Below, in pieces: positions 1 to 11,700 of a DNA stretch of 64,000 nt (the stretch's first letter is position 1; each line of letters opens with the position of its first letter). A program made the translations under genes and the position numbers. The DNA is taken from assembly GCA_003508835.1 (NCBI GenBank), contig PUFA01000021.1:4256501-4320500 (forward strand). Direction: 5' to 3'. The stretch is from Eonycteris spelaea. Taxonomy: Eukaryota > Chordata > Mammalia > Chiroptera > Pteropodidae. A model generated the notes under the pieces. That model was not told where the DNA came from. It saw only the letters and a program-made list of their open reading frames with translations, and searched no databases.

Positions 1-3000
1 AACTTTAGTCATCCTATTTCTCTGCTGGGTCTGGGAAAACCGCCCTGCATGTCCCGCTCCGCCCAGACCCCGCCTGCCTCCTCTGAGCTGGGCCCCACCA
101 CCGGCCCTAGGACCGCGGCCTCGCCCGCCTGGAGAACCTCCTGCCCTCCAGGTGCCCACGGCATTGAGCACCTGGGTCGCATGCGGTCGCTGACGTCGAG
201 GACAAACAAGCCCCTCCCAGGAACAAAACTGGCCTTGGAGCCGCCGCCCGCCTGTCCTGCCCGCACTCGCGAGTCAGGGACAAGCCCCTCTGGCTCCGAG
301 GTCAGGCTCTGTGTCGCCCTGCAGGTGGACTCACCTGGTCATCAAATCCTGCGCAAGAGGCCCTGCTCCCGCCGCCCTGGGTCCCAGCTGGACGGGTCCG
401 GGGCCCTCAGGGACCTGGTCCCTCACCTGGTCCCTCAGGATGGAGGCAGCGTGAGATAGTGTTCCGGGTAGAACGTTTTTTGACATTTATTGTCACCCGT
501 TGTGCCAGACAGAAACAAACAAGAGGGGACAGACACTGCGTGGAGAGATGCTGGACAGTGGGCACAGGGACCGCGAGGGGACGCAGCAAGTGACCGCCAG
601 AGTCGCGGTGTGGGGGGCACGGGGAAGCCCGACCCTTATGCCTGTGGCTGCTCAGGACGGCCCTGTCTCCGCCTACCTCAGCGCCGGGAGGGGGCCAGGC
701 TGGGAAGACAGCGCCCAGCAGGGGTCCGCTGCCTCCTCTGCCACCCACAGTCCATGGACACGCACCACCCACGGTGTTTCTGGAGACCTCACCGCCTGCG
801 TCCTCCCAGCCGCGCCTGCCAGGGCTGCTCCCGCCAGGGGCGTCGCTGGGACGTGGTGTCCTTGTCCCGCTGCAGCTCATGCTGGTGCCCACCTGGGTGT
901 GCACGGGACTCGGCCTGGCCTCAGGTCCCCTTGCCATCTGCAAACAGCTCAGCACACACAGGTGCACACACCACCGCACCGCCCTCCCTCACCCCGCCTC
1001 TCCCAGCTGCTCCTGCGTGGGCGGAGACCGGGCCCACGGGGACCGAGGCTCACTGGTTCCAGAGCCTCCTGTGGGCCCGCTCAGACACTCCAGGTGAAGA
1101 CCCACTCACCTCCAGGTCCCGACTCCCCTCCCCGGAACCCCTCCTCCGCTTCTTCCCGGCTGGCACCCGTGGGCAGGGCACATGGCCTCCTGGTCCCCAC
1201 TGATGGGGTGACAGTGACCCTATGCCGAGCGCTCTGGGCCAGTTCTCCCCAAGTTCATCCAAGGCACGTGATGGTCAATTCTGTCATCTGCAGCTGGACC
1301 ACCTGCCCTCAATGACCTCTGGCCCGAGGGCTCTGCAGACCGCGGGTCACCCGGGCCGCCCGGAGTCTGCCTTCCTTCCCACGCCTGGCCTCTCCTCCAA
1401 GCCCCCAACAGGCCCCCGGGAGCTGCGGTGTTCTCAGCACCAGACCCAGGACTCCACACCCTGCTTCCGCACCATGGAGCACACGCCGGTGAGCACACGT
1501 GCACACGCGCACACGCCCTTGCACACGCCCCCCCACACGCCAGCACAGTGGGGCCCGCGAGCCAGCGGGGTGACGACCACCGAGGGCGGCTCTTCTCTCC
1601 GTGTTTCAGACGTGGCTACTGCCAGTGACAGGTGGCCACCCCTTCATGTGGCAGAGCCTCTGGGGTCCGGCACAGGCAAGATTGGCTGGCCCCAGAACGG
1701 GGGTGACGAGGGAAGGGCGTCTGTTCACATGCACGGGCGCTTAGGCTCCGGGGCGCCCTCCCACTCAGGACACCAAGTGAGATTAGCGGCTCGCAGCGGC
1801 CAGCACAGTGGGGTGTGTCCCGGCCCTCGGTCACCCAGCCCATTCCCGCCCCCAGGATCACAGGGACCCCGCCACCCGTATTCACGCCGAGTCTGCTCCT
1901 TCTTCCACTAAAAAGGGGAAAGAAAAAACAGTCACCGGGACTCGTAGGGTGTCCGCTGCCCCCGCCCCGTGCGACGCCGGACCTGGGCTCACGCGTGGGA
2001 CACACACGGACGCCTGGGAGCCGGGACCCGTCCTGCACCCTCGCTCGCCAACGGAGCCATCGCGGGGGCGCATCCTGGGTGACTCAGAAACGCTGCTCCA
2101 GGCCCGTTCTGCTGTTCCTCCGGTTCATTTTGCTTATGTTCTTCCCGATCCAGCGTTTGAGACTGGCGAGCTCCTGGATGATGTCCTCGGTCCCTTCACG
2201 CATAGCGCTTCGTCATAACCTTCGGCGTCCTCTGCTCTGCCCACTCCAGGCTCACGGGGCCCCTTCGGCTCTAGGTCGGCAGAAAACGCGCCCACCGTGA
2301 AAGCGGCCGCCCGCCCCACGCGGCACCCTGGCCTGGGCGGGCGGAACGCGCCTCGGAGCCGCCCCTGCGTCCTTGGCACACACCCGCTTTTCCAAAGTGT
2401 GTACCTGAGGTGGAAATTTTCCATAATTGCCTCAGCACAAAGGTGAGTTTGTTCGGAAAGTTTCAGCAAAGCCGACTCATCGGTTTTGCCCTTGTGCAGG
2501 GCGGGGGGGAGGTGGGAGGGGGGCCTGGGGAATAAAGACGCCTACACTCAAGTGACTCTGAGCCCTGCTTGACTTAAAACTTTGTAGGTGTCTGAAGCCC
2601 AGCAGGGGGATGCAAATCCCACTGTCCTGGAAACCACAGGGGTGCACTCCCACTGACCCTCCGACCCTGTCCTGCACCAAGATGTCTCAACCCGCTAAAA
2701 AATGGAGGAGGCTCAATTTCCAGAGGCTGTTCCCGCAGGGCCAATGGCCAGTGGCAGTGCTCCGAAGGGGTCTGCAGGAGGGGACCCGAGTGGGGATGGC
2801 CTCTGTGTGTCCTCAGGCGGTAGGTGATTTGCAAGGCCTGAAAACATTAGCCAGATTTCTCATATTTACCAAGAAACATGAGATCAGGACTCACGGGTGG
2901 AGAAGCACTTATATTCAGAGGCAACTGACTTTATTTTCATCATTCCTGAAGAACGGGGGAGATGACCGAGGTTTTTTAAAAAGTGTGTTTCCCCACTGAG

Positions 3001-3540
3001 CATCTTGCCTTGGTGGGGAAAAGCCAAGGAAGGCCCCGCCTGGCACTTCCAGCTGTGTCCCCTGACGCTCTCCCGGTCCGCTGGGGGACGCCCAGCACAG
3101 ATCCTTGGTCACTTGCTGAACATTATTCCCCCCACCCCATGTTCATACTTAGATGTTTATTCCACTTCACTATTTCCCACTTCCCTTAACTTCTTTCCAG
3201 AACATACCTCCAGCTTCGTCTTCCAGAATTTCATCACAGAAACCGCAAAAGAACTTTCAAATCTACATCCAACTTTTTTTTCTGGGTTTAGCTCCCGGAT
3301 ACGTGAATCGTGCTTTGTTCTCCTTTGCTGACATGCTCAGCCACGTCTGTTACACGCAGTTCCCCCCAAGCCCTCGCTCCCACGTTCTGCCTCAGAATTG
3401 AGTCTGGAATGTTTGCCGAACCCTCCTGGACTGGACCAAAGACCCAACCGAGACCAGGACAACTGAACTCTTTGTTTCCCCAAAACAGTACCCTCTTCCT
3501 TGAAGACACCCTGTGACCTCTCTCCATAAGCACGTGACAA
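1..3540. other. Intergenic GC-rich sequence, no gene seen
   Basis: The stretch is unique, GC-rich DNA. Short open frames on both strands overlap each other and have no recognisable domain. A CA/CG-rich simple stretch (ACACGTGCACACGCGCACAC-like) lies at about 1480-1550. From 2870 to 3330 the sequence is more AT-rich with no recognised element. Confidence 0.6.
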
Positions 3541-3850
3541 TCATCTATGACCTCGCTGACAGTGCCTAGGACCTCACCCCTGACCTTTGCTTATAGCCAC
3601 TGTCCAGGACCATTGCCAGTGGCTGTCACAGGGCCATCATCCACAGCGATTACCTATGACAAACTCCCATGACCACTGCTCACAACCGTCCCCATGAACG
3701 TCACCTATGACCTGCACGATACCCTCTCGCACGACTGTTGCCAACAACCACTGTCCATGACCATCGCCCATAACCTTCACTGTGACCTCCTGTGACCTTC
3801 AGCATGACCTCCTGTGACCACTGGCCATGACTGCAGACGCACCCTTGATG
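3540..3850. repeat. Degenerate tandem repeat rich in TGACC half-sites
   Basis: Words such as CTATGACC, CCATGACCA and TGTGACCTCC recur irregularly every 10-30 bases, which indicates an old, decayed minisatellite. It contains many TGACCT nuclear-receptor half-sites, including two DR4 arrangements (TGACCT, four bases, TGACCT/A) at 3783-3798 and 3805-3820. No gene is present. Confidence 0.6.
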
Positions 3851-3964
3851 GTCCTGAACTTTTCCACGTGGAGTTCAGAAGTACAGCCTGCAGCAGGAGA
3901 GAGCTAGGACCTGACGCGGCATCATTCTTAGGAGGAAAATGGGTGCAAACAGTTCAACTGAGAG

Positions 3965-4548
3965 AAGTGGGGTGACCCCAGGCACAGCATGAGATGTGGG
4001 GCAACCCCAGGCACAGTGTGGGAAGTGGGGTAACCCCAGGCATGGTGTGGGAAGTGGGGTGAACCCAGGTACAGCATGAGATGTGGGGTGACCCCAGGCA
4101 CAGTGTGGGATTTGGGGTGACCCCAGGCACAGCATGAGATGTGGGGTGACCCCAGGCACAACATGAGATGTGGGGTGACCCCAGGCACAATGTGGTATTT
4201 GGGGTGACCCCAAGCATAGTGTGGGAAGTGGGATGACCCCAGGCGTGGCGTGAGATGTGGGGTGACCCCAGGCACGGCGTGGGAAGTGGGGTGACCCCAG
4301 GCACGGCGTGGGAAGTGGGGTGACCCCAGGCATGGTGTGGGAAGTGGGGTGACCCCAGGCATGGTGTGAGATGTGGGGCGACCCCAGGCACGGCGTGGGA
4401 AGTGGGGTGACCCCAGGCATGGTGTGGGAAGTGGGGTGACCCCAGGCATGGCGTGAGATGTGGGGCGACCCCAGGCACGGCGTGGGAAGTGGGGTGACCC
4501 CAGGCATGGTGTGAGATGTGGGGTGACCCCAGGCACGGCGTGGGATGA
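3965..4548. repeat. 29-bp minisatellite, about 20 copies
   Basis: The unit is of the form GTGGGGTGACCCCAGGCACR followed by about nine variable bases (GCATGAGAT or GCGTGGGAA). Variants differ mainly by transitions at fixed positions. Because 29 is not a multiple of three and the minus strand has no stop in any phase of the unit, all three minus frames stay open across the array, giving spurious ORFs of about 260 residues with a 29-residue period. These should not be annotated as genes. Confidence 0.95.
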
Positions 4549-7500
4549 GTGCGGGGCCGCCTGCATAACCACCCTCTCCCCGTGCCCTGGCGGCCCGTGG
4601 GCATCCCCTTGAAGCCTGACGCAGCAGCCGCACCAGCTGCCGACCAGGCAGCTCTGCCCGGCTGTGCATCCGCCCCCACCAGGGCCATCAGGCCACCGAT
4701 GGCACAAGCCGGGGCACAGTGCCTCTCGTGGGGACAGCGTTTTAGAAGATTCATTTTAGTTCACCATAAAACTCGCAGTCCACTGAAGAGAATTATCTTC
4801 AATTTTCAATGGGCAAGTTTTCAAAGGAACACTATCGATTAATCTACGAGCTCCACCTGCCCAGAAAGCAGGAGGAAAGAGGGACCATCTACCCCAATAC
4901 CTACCTTGTTCACATGATGGGTGACAATGGTCAGGATGAGTATTTAATGTATTTTTTTCCTTTTTTAAAAATAGACTCACTTTTTATCCACTCAATACTA
5001 CAGCGGTTTGAACATCTTCATCTCGGTGTTTAGATTTCAACAATCCCTCCTTTAAACTGCGGACAGCAGTTCCCGCTCTTCTAATGGCCTGGTCCCTGTG
5101 CCCTTGAGTCCTCTCGTTTGCCCGGCGGGCCTAAGTTCTAACCCTCAAAATACAGTGTTTTCCGTCCTTTTGCCCCACAACCCGGGCGGATGAGCTTGTG
5201 CGGGCAGCCGCCTGGCCTCACTGCCTTGAGCTTCTGACCTATCATTTCGCTCTGGCGTCCGATTTCCCCCTGAGGAGGAAAGGTGACGTCTTAACTGGAA
5301 ATGCGAGAGAGGGGACCTCGGAGCCTCTGCTGGAGACGCAGCCGCCCTTCCCTCCCCCACTTTTCTCCGAAGTAGCCTGCTGAGACCGAAATGCAGAAAC
5401 AGCTCTAAAACCATCACATATGATACAGCTTCGAGGGCGTGTAGAAATACACGCGTGTGCACGTGTGTGTGTGTGTGAGATCGGCAAATCCTGTCTTGTG
5501 TCTAGATAGGTCCTCACTGTAAAAACATCATCCGCCTACGGAGGGCGGAGAAGGCAACGTTGCTTGGGTAGTGGACGTTTCATGTAAGAAACGCTACTTT
5601 TGAGACATTGTCTGTCCCGTCGCGCAACACTCAGACCCGCAAATATTAGCGCTCTGAGCTTACAACGCAAGGGCGGCCAGCCCGCTGACCACGGCGTCCC
5701 TCAACCCCACACCTGGCTCAAGCAGCCACTGCTCTGACGGGCTTGGCGCACTCAGGGGGAGGACCATCACGCTGCGCTCTGGCCGGGTGAGGGGCGGTCT
5801 GCTCTGAGGGTCAAAGCGCACGTCCTGAAGGAGCCCGCCGGCCAGAACGCCGTCCTCGTTATTAAGCTGGGAATTGCATTTTTAGAACTGATGCTGCCGA
5901 TGCCACACACACTCCCCTCATCCCTCCGAGCTGGGCAGCCCGCCCAGGTGAACGCCGACTGTGGTCTGGGCGTCCTTCTGACTCTGATGGAGACGGGCTC
6001 CGTGGTGGGACGTCCCCCACGCGGTGACCTGCACAGATGGCCTCTCTAGGAAGGCCAGGCAGCGTGGCTGGCTGCACCTCCAGATGACAGATTGTCAGGC
6101 CAAAGGCCGGCAGAGGATGTGCGGGGCGCTGGCGACTGCCACTCTCATCCGTCCTGCCGGTGAGGCTGAAGGACGCGGTGAAGAGCAGGACGAGGTTGGC
6201 CTGCCTTCCACGGGACACGCGGCCACATGCTTTCCCGGGGCTCGTCCACTTTCTGAAAGAATGTGCTGCGTGCCTCGTGGGGGGTGTCCACGCTGCTGCC
6301 ACCCGCCCGGCCCAGCGGGGTGTCCCAAGGACGCAACGCCTTCCCACAAGGGGATGGGGGGATCGGAGGCCTCACGAGGCCGTCCACTGTCCAGCGCCTT
6401 CCTCAGCTGGCCTGTCGTGGAATCTTGTGGGGCTGTGTGCAAGGAAGGACCTCGTCCGGGAGAGAGCCACGGACACACTCACCTTGCCCCAGGGACCAGG
6501 CTCTCAGTCTTGCTCCGCCTCCAGTCAGCTAGGTCATCTGGGCCAGCCCACCCGAGCTGGGGGTGGCCACTCAGGTCCTCGCTCCCCAGGGCCTCGCGAG
6601 GCCCAGGCGGTGTGTGCACGCGCGTGTGCTAATGCGGCACCCTCCCCTGTTCAGTGGCGCCCACTTGCTCACGTGCTGTCCTTCCCGTCCGCGCCCCCAA
6701 GGCTGCCTCCGATTCTGTGTCCCGCATGCCAGCCCCCAATGCCATCGTCCAGGGCCATCCCCCACCCCCACCCCGGTGTCCTCCCCTGTGTGGTCCCCTG
6801 ATGCCAGCTTCCCCTGTGCCATCCCCCAATGCCGTCCCCCATTCCGTCCCCCATGCCAACCCCTAACGCTGGCCCCTGGGTTCCACCTCCCCATGCTGTC
6901 CTGTCCTCCGATGCCGTCCCCAATGCCGACCCCAACGCTGACCGCCACCACCGTCCTCTGACGCCGTCCCGGGCACGCTGAGGCTGGCTACCCCAGGAAG
7001 CCGGGCAACAATTTTGAGTCGCGGCCTCGGAAACACAGAAGTCCCCTCGACGGAGCTGGCTGTGGGGGATCGCTGTCTTCCCCCGGAGGGGCGCGCGGTG
7101 CCGAGACTGCACTCCACAGCCGCCTGGCCAGGTCCCGCCCACGGGCGGAGCAGATGGAAGCGAGTGGGAAAGGCTCAGTCCCACGGTGCTTCGCCCGCTC
7201 CCCTGCCGCCCGCCCCCACCGAGATGGAGTTCGCAGGGCAGGCCCCGGGCCCGACACCAACGTGTGCAACGGCACGCGTGCGTTTCAGTGACTCCTGCCC
7301 CAAACACTCCCACTGATTTGCTACAGCCGTTAACCCGTTTGGCCCCTGCAGGCCGGGTACCACTAACACGCCGCGGCAACGCAACGCGAGCCCCCGCATC
7401 CATCACTTACGGCGCGCACAAGGAATGCGACGTAACGCGTCTCCGGGGTGCGTCGGGGCTCATCCGGGTTCTCCGGGGTGTCCAAAACCCACGAAACGTC

Positions 7501-8110
7501 TCTCTACCCGTTAGCAAGTTCCTCGCTGCCCACGACCTCGCAGCCCTGCAGGGAGGACGCCGCGTGGATTTTCTCCAGCGGAGACACTGGCGGTTCATTC
7601 GGGTTCCGACTTCTTAACAGAAAATGGGTTTAAAAGAGGTGGGTGGTCGTGAATTAACACTGATTTGTTAAAACGCCAGTTCTGCCTAATCCCCCCACCC
7701 CATCCGCCCAACCTGGCTGCAGATTTCACACGGACAGAAAGGTGCTTGCTTTTGCACAGCCCCACCCTTCTGCCGCCCCGGAAATGTCCGCAGGCGTCTG
7801 GGAAGTGGGTGCCTGGCATTTTCGGGGGACGTCACTGCCATAGGATCATCTCCCACTGGCTTCCCAGGGCCTGGGCCTTCCACGCTGCGGAACACGAGAA
7901 GGCCGCGGAAGGACCTGCCGGGCCCGCCAGCCCCAGACCCCAGATTCCAGCGCACACCAACCACGGGGCCGAAGGACTCCGCTCTGCAGCGAAGCCCCGG
8001 AGCCGGGAGCCTGGCCGGGAAACCAGCCGCTGGGTCCCTGGGAAGAGCACACGCTCCTGCCGTGCCGTCCGACCCACGTGGCCATGAAAACCAAAGGCAG
8101 CGGCCACTAC
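4549..8110. other. Intergenic sequence, no gene seen
   Basis: Mostly unique GC-rich sequence. A short (GT)n lies at about 5460-5476. The AT-richer stretch 4780-5040 has no recognised element. A stretch with many intact CpG words (ACGCGT, GCGCGC, CGACGTAACG) lies at 7370-7470. Confidence 0.55.
6720..6970. repeat. Degenerate C-rich tandem repeat
   Basis: CCCCAATGCC, CCCCCATGCC and GATGCCGTCCCC words recur irregularly about every 12-25 bases. This is a decayed minisatellite and explains the stop-free, proline-rich frames on both strands. Confidence 0.7.
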
Positions 8111-8119
8111 AAATCCAGG

Positions 8120-8775
8120 TACAAACGGTAAACGTGAAGTTAAAGGGATGAACAGGGTCAGACAGAAGAGTTCTCTACGTTACATTCTTCGACTACAAGA
8201 ATCTCCCAGGTTTAGGTTAGAAAGGAAGTTACTAACATGCGTTTTATAAGAAATTAAATGACAAAATGAAAAAGTAGAATAGGTGGGAACAACGCGTGAA
8301 GCAAACCCAAATAAGAAAAGCAGAGAGGCCGCTGTTAATGTTAGAAAAAGTGGAAATTCAGACAAAAACTTGTGATGGGGAAGAATGGCTATTCTGTGAG
8401 GATAGGGGATGCGAGTTTTAAAAAATGTACGAGTGTGAACTTTTATTCCTTTAAGAAAGAGCTTTGAGATACATACTGTGAAAACTTACAGACACAAGAA
8501 CGAATTGACAGGGCCACAAGAATTGGGAGACCATCAACATGACTTTCCAAGTGACGGACAATAAAGCACGCCAAACAGGAGTGAAATGCACACCGACAGA
8601 GCTGACCTATTAGATACATAAAAAATAGATTTCCTAACAGAGCTTAGAAATTATTTTCAAACACCCATGGCACAGTGACAAAGCATTCATCAGGCCACAA
8701 AGAAAATGCACGGCCTGTGACCAGGGCACTCACTCGGTCAAACATAATACTCTCATTAGCATACGGACACACAGA
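8120..8775 (+). mobile_element. Diverged L1 fragment, ORF2 endonuclease region, sense
   Basis: The A-rich stretch matches the mammalian L1 ORF2 endonuclease region in order: a segment like the CTCTCA...GACAGAACA part (about 8520-8570), then GAGCTGACCTATTAGA (about 8600), then CACCCATGGCACAGTGACAAAGC and CAGGCCACAAAGAAAATGCAC (about 8660-8710). Many substitutions and stops show that it is an ancient, dead copy. The 5' boundary is uncertain. Confidence 0.6.
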
Positions 8776-11700
8776 GCGAACACCATGTGGCCTTCGAAGT
8801 CAGACACGCACCATCATTGTCGCATGCCTGGGGCCCCCGCCGATGCGCTAAGGCAAGAATCAAACGAGAGGCCGGGAGCGTGAGCCGCTGATGAGAAGGG
8901 GCATCTACTATGCAAAAGGCACCAGTCGTTACAGTGATAGACACCTTACAAGAGGTAGTGGTCGTTATTCGTTATTTTCTTGAACTGTTTAGTTTTAAAA
9001 TAATTAACAATATTTAAAAAAACACTTCAGTTTTTCAAATATGCAAATTCAGTAAAAGACGTCATGCACAATTAGAATTTGCACTTTCCAAACAAAACAT
9101 TGTCTCATTTGCATTCTCAAATGTTAAACTGTTTTGTTTTAAATGCAAATAAATAACAGCCCAAGTGGTCACTACAAGGACAGAATTGAGCCTCCCGAGT
9201 TCCTCGCACTTGCGATGGTTGTGCTGTCCTGCATGTCCCAAACCCGCCGTGGGGCGCCCCATGCATGAGGCAGTGACAAACGCCGGCTCCAACGTGAGCT
9301 TGAACAGCACGCCCTGGGAACACGCCCGCGTCGGGGGCCAGCGTTATAACTGGGGTTGGCCGAACGCGCCTTCAGGTGCAACGCAAATGCTTCATAGAAG
9401 TGCCCGTGGCGAAGATGCACTGGCAGCAGCTGACGCTTATGTGTCCCTGTGTCAGTCACCATGTCAGTCACCGCGGAGATGGGCTGGAACCCAAACCAGC
9501 AAAGCTCCGTTTCCGGGAGGGAGACACAGCTCAACCCACAACGATGCTGCATTGGAGTAATTTCAATCAATGTCCAAAAAACTGTTACGTCCAGATTAAC
9601 CACCCGCTCTAATCCTAGAAGTTTTTTCCTATAAAAATACCTTTTTAAGGAAGGGCGTGTGTCTAATGAAAGTTACAGGAAGTTACAGGAAAGGCACTGA
9701 AGGATCTGGTGCAAAGGAAGAAGCCAGCGTCTGAACCGTGGCAGGTGACCGGCTACCAGCAGGGCAGGGGCCGCTGAGAGCCAGATGCTATCCGTTTGGG
9801 CAAGGATGCGCAGAAGTCATTCGAAGGACAAGGGAAGGACACAGCGAAGGTGCCTGCTGCTTAGCCGGAGCATCACTAGAACAGCTCACAATACACCTAG
9901 CTAGCAGCCCCCGAGGAAACTCAGGCTTGATGGCATCAGTGGGTAGGGTCCGCCTGGGGTGACCTTCTTGCTGTGGAGGGCAGGAGGTCAGCCATCGTCC
10001 CTCTGACTTCTACTGCCCAGGACTGCACACTGACGGTCGGCCTAAGGGCGTGGCCACTGCATTGTGTCACCAGCAATAACGGTCATGGTGGTTGCACATT
10101 GGAACCCTAAGTATCACTCAGACACATTTGGGAGATTAAGCGGGGGAAAACCACGTGGTGCTGACCTACAGTACCAGGCCAGGTGACATTAGTGAGTAAT
10201 GCACAGTTACCTGCCACTTGCGACCATGGCCAGACGCTGATGCCCCCACCGGGAGAGGAGGTTCGTTTTGACAACCAGCACATGTTTGTAACAGCACCAG
10301 TTTGATGTACCAGTTTGATGGACAGCACTGGGGCACAGCGGGGAGGAGCTCAGAGGCTCCCGCTCCTGCGGCAGGTTCTGTGCCTGGTGGTCATAAAGCC
10401 CGGATGGGGAGAGGCGGCCTGTGCCCTGCCTGAGGCTACGTGGGCCCCGCTGCACTTAGGGCCCCACCACCAGTGTCAGCCCCTCCCTTCCACTCCCGCT
10501 TTATTTTCACAAGACAATAAGGACGCAGTGTAATGACTCCTCCGAGTGCCGGCACTGGCTCCGTGGCACAAACCGTTCCTCAGGAGACGAGATCTCAGTC
10601 ACACCAAGGGACTGTCCATCACAGCAGTAAAGTCCGAATTTTGCTTATGTTACATGTTTTAACATTCTAATCTGCTGTGATCAGATTTCGGTTATCTGTA
10701 GGTGAATGCATGGAAATTTTGTTTCCCACAGCTTTTTCCTCCAAAAAAAAAATATGATCTAGGAAGGTTTGCAAATATATTCTGCAAATATATCTTTCTA
10801 CTCACATCATCGAATTATTACTATCTTAATGAAATAACCAAAAATTGATAAACCAAAGAACAAAAATAGTCCTGCCTTTAAGGGCCCTTTCATTTTCATC
10901 AAAAATAAATAAATAAAGGACGGTGAGGCCACCTTCCTCGAGTTTTCCTCCCCTTGACTTCCTGGCAGAAGCAACAGTCCCCAGACATTCTTGACCCATA
11001 ATCCTTGATACAGGACCTCTTATTGATGGAGCCCTTAGGCCTCCAGGGGTCTAACAGACAAATCTAGTGCATAAAATAAACAGCAAAACGTGATCCTTGT
11101 TTGCTCCGGAGCGGACAGGAGCCGCGGGTGTCAGTGGGCGGGGACTGCCGGGCCCGAACGGTGGCGCTGCCTGGACAGCCCCGGCGCCGACCCTGACGCC
11201 TCCCGTCCGCGGAGACAGTGCCAGGCTCGGCCCACCACTTCCCCAGGGCCAGCGGCTGCGTCATGACAGGACAACCCCACGTGCATGTTTATTGTTTTCG
11301 CGCATATTTTAACGTGCGACTTTTGGGATGCGACTATCATGGACGATGGTCTTTTATTCACAACATTCCCTCTAATGTCCAAAGGGCAGCGAAGAGACTG
11401 CGTAGCAGGGCATGGGTCCGCCGGCTGGCAAGGTGGCAGGTAGGTCATTCCCCGCCGCTTGAGCGTGGCCTCAGACGACCGAACACAGAAGGGGGCAGTG
11501 GCACCGGCTCTCAGGGAGTGACCGCGGCAGACGGTCAAGGCGTCCAGGCGGGACAGACCCAGGGTCGGACCTAAGACCCGGCCCCGAGAGTTACAAGGAC
11601 CAGAGAGAAGTGTGACTGTCGCTGAACAGGGAGCTTTCGGTGCATTGGAATTTCTCTCTTGAGGAGTAAAATTATAGGGGCAGGAAAATGTCTGAAAGTT

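Noticed and set aside
3875..4754. Three overlapping minus-strand frames of about 260 codons with repeated PGVTPHLTPCLGSPH-like residues
   Set aside because: All three frames are open only because of the 29-bp tandem repeat; they encode the same unit in rotating phase.
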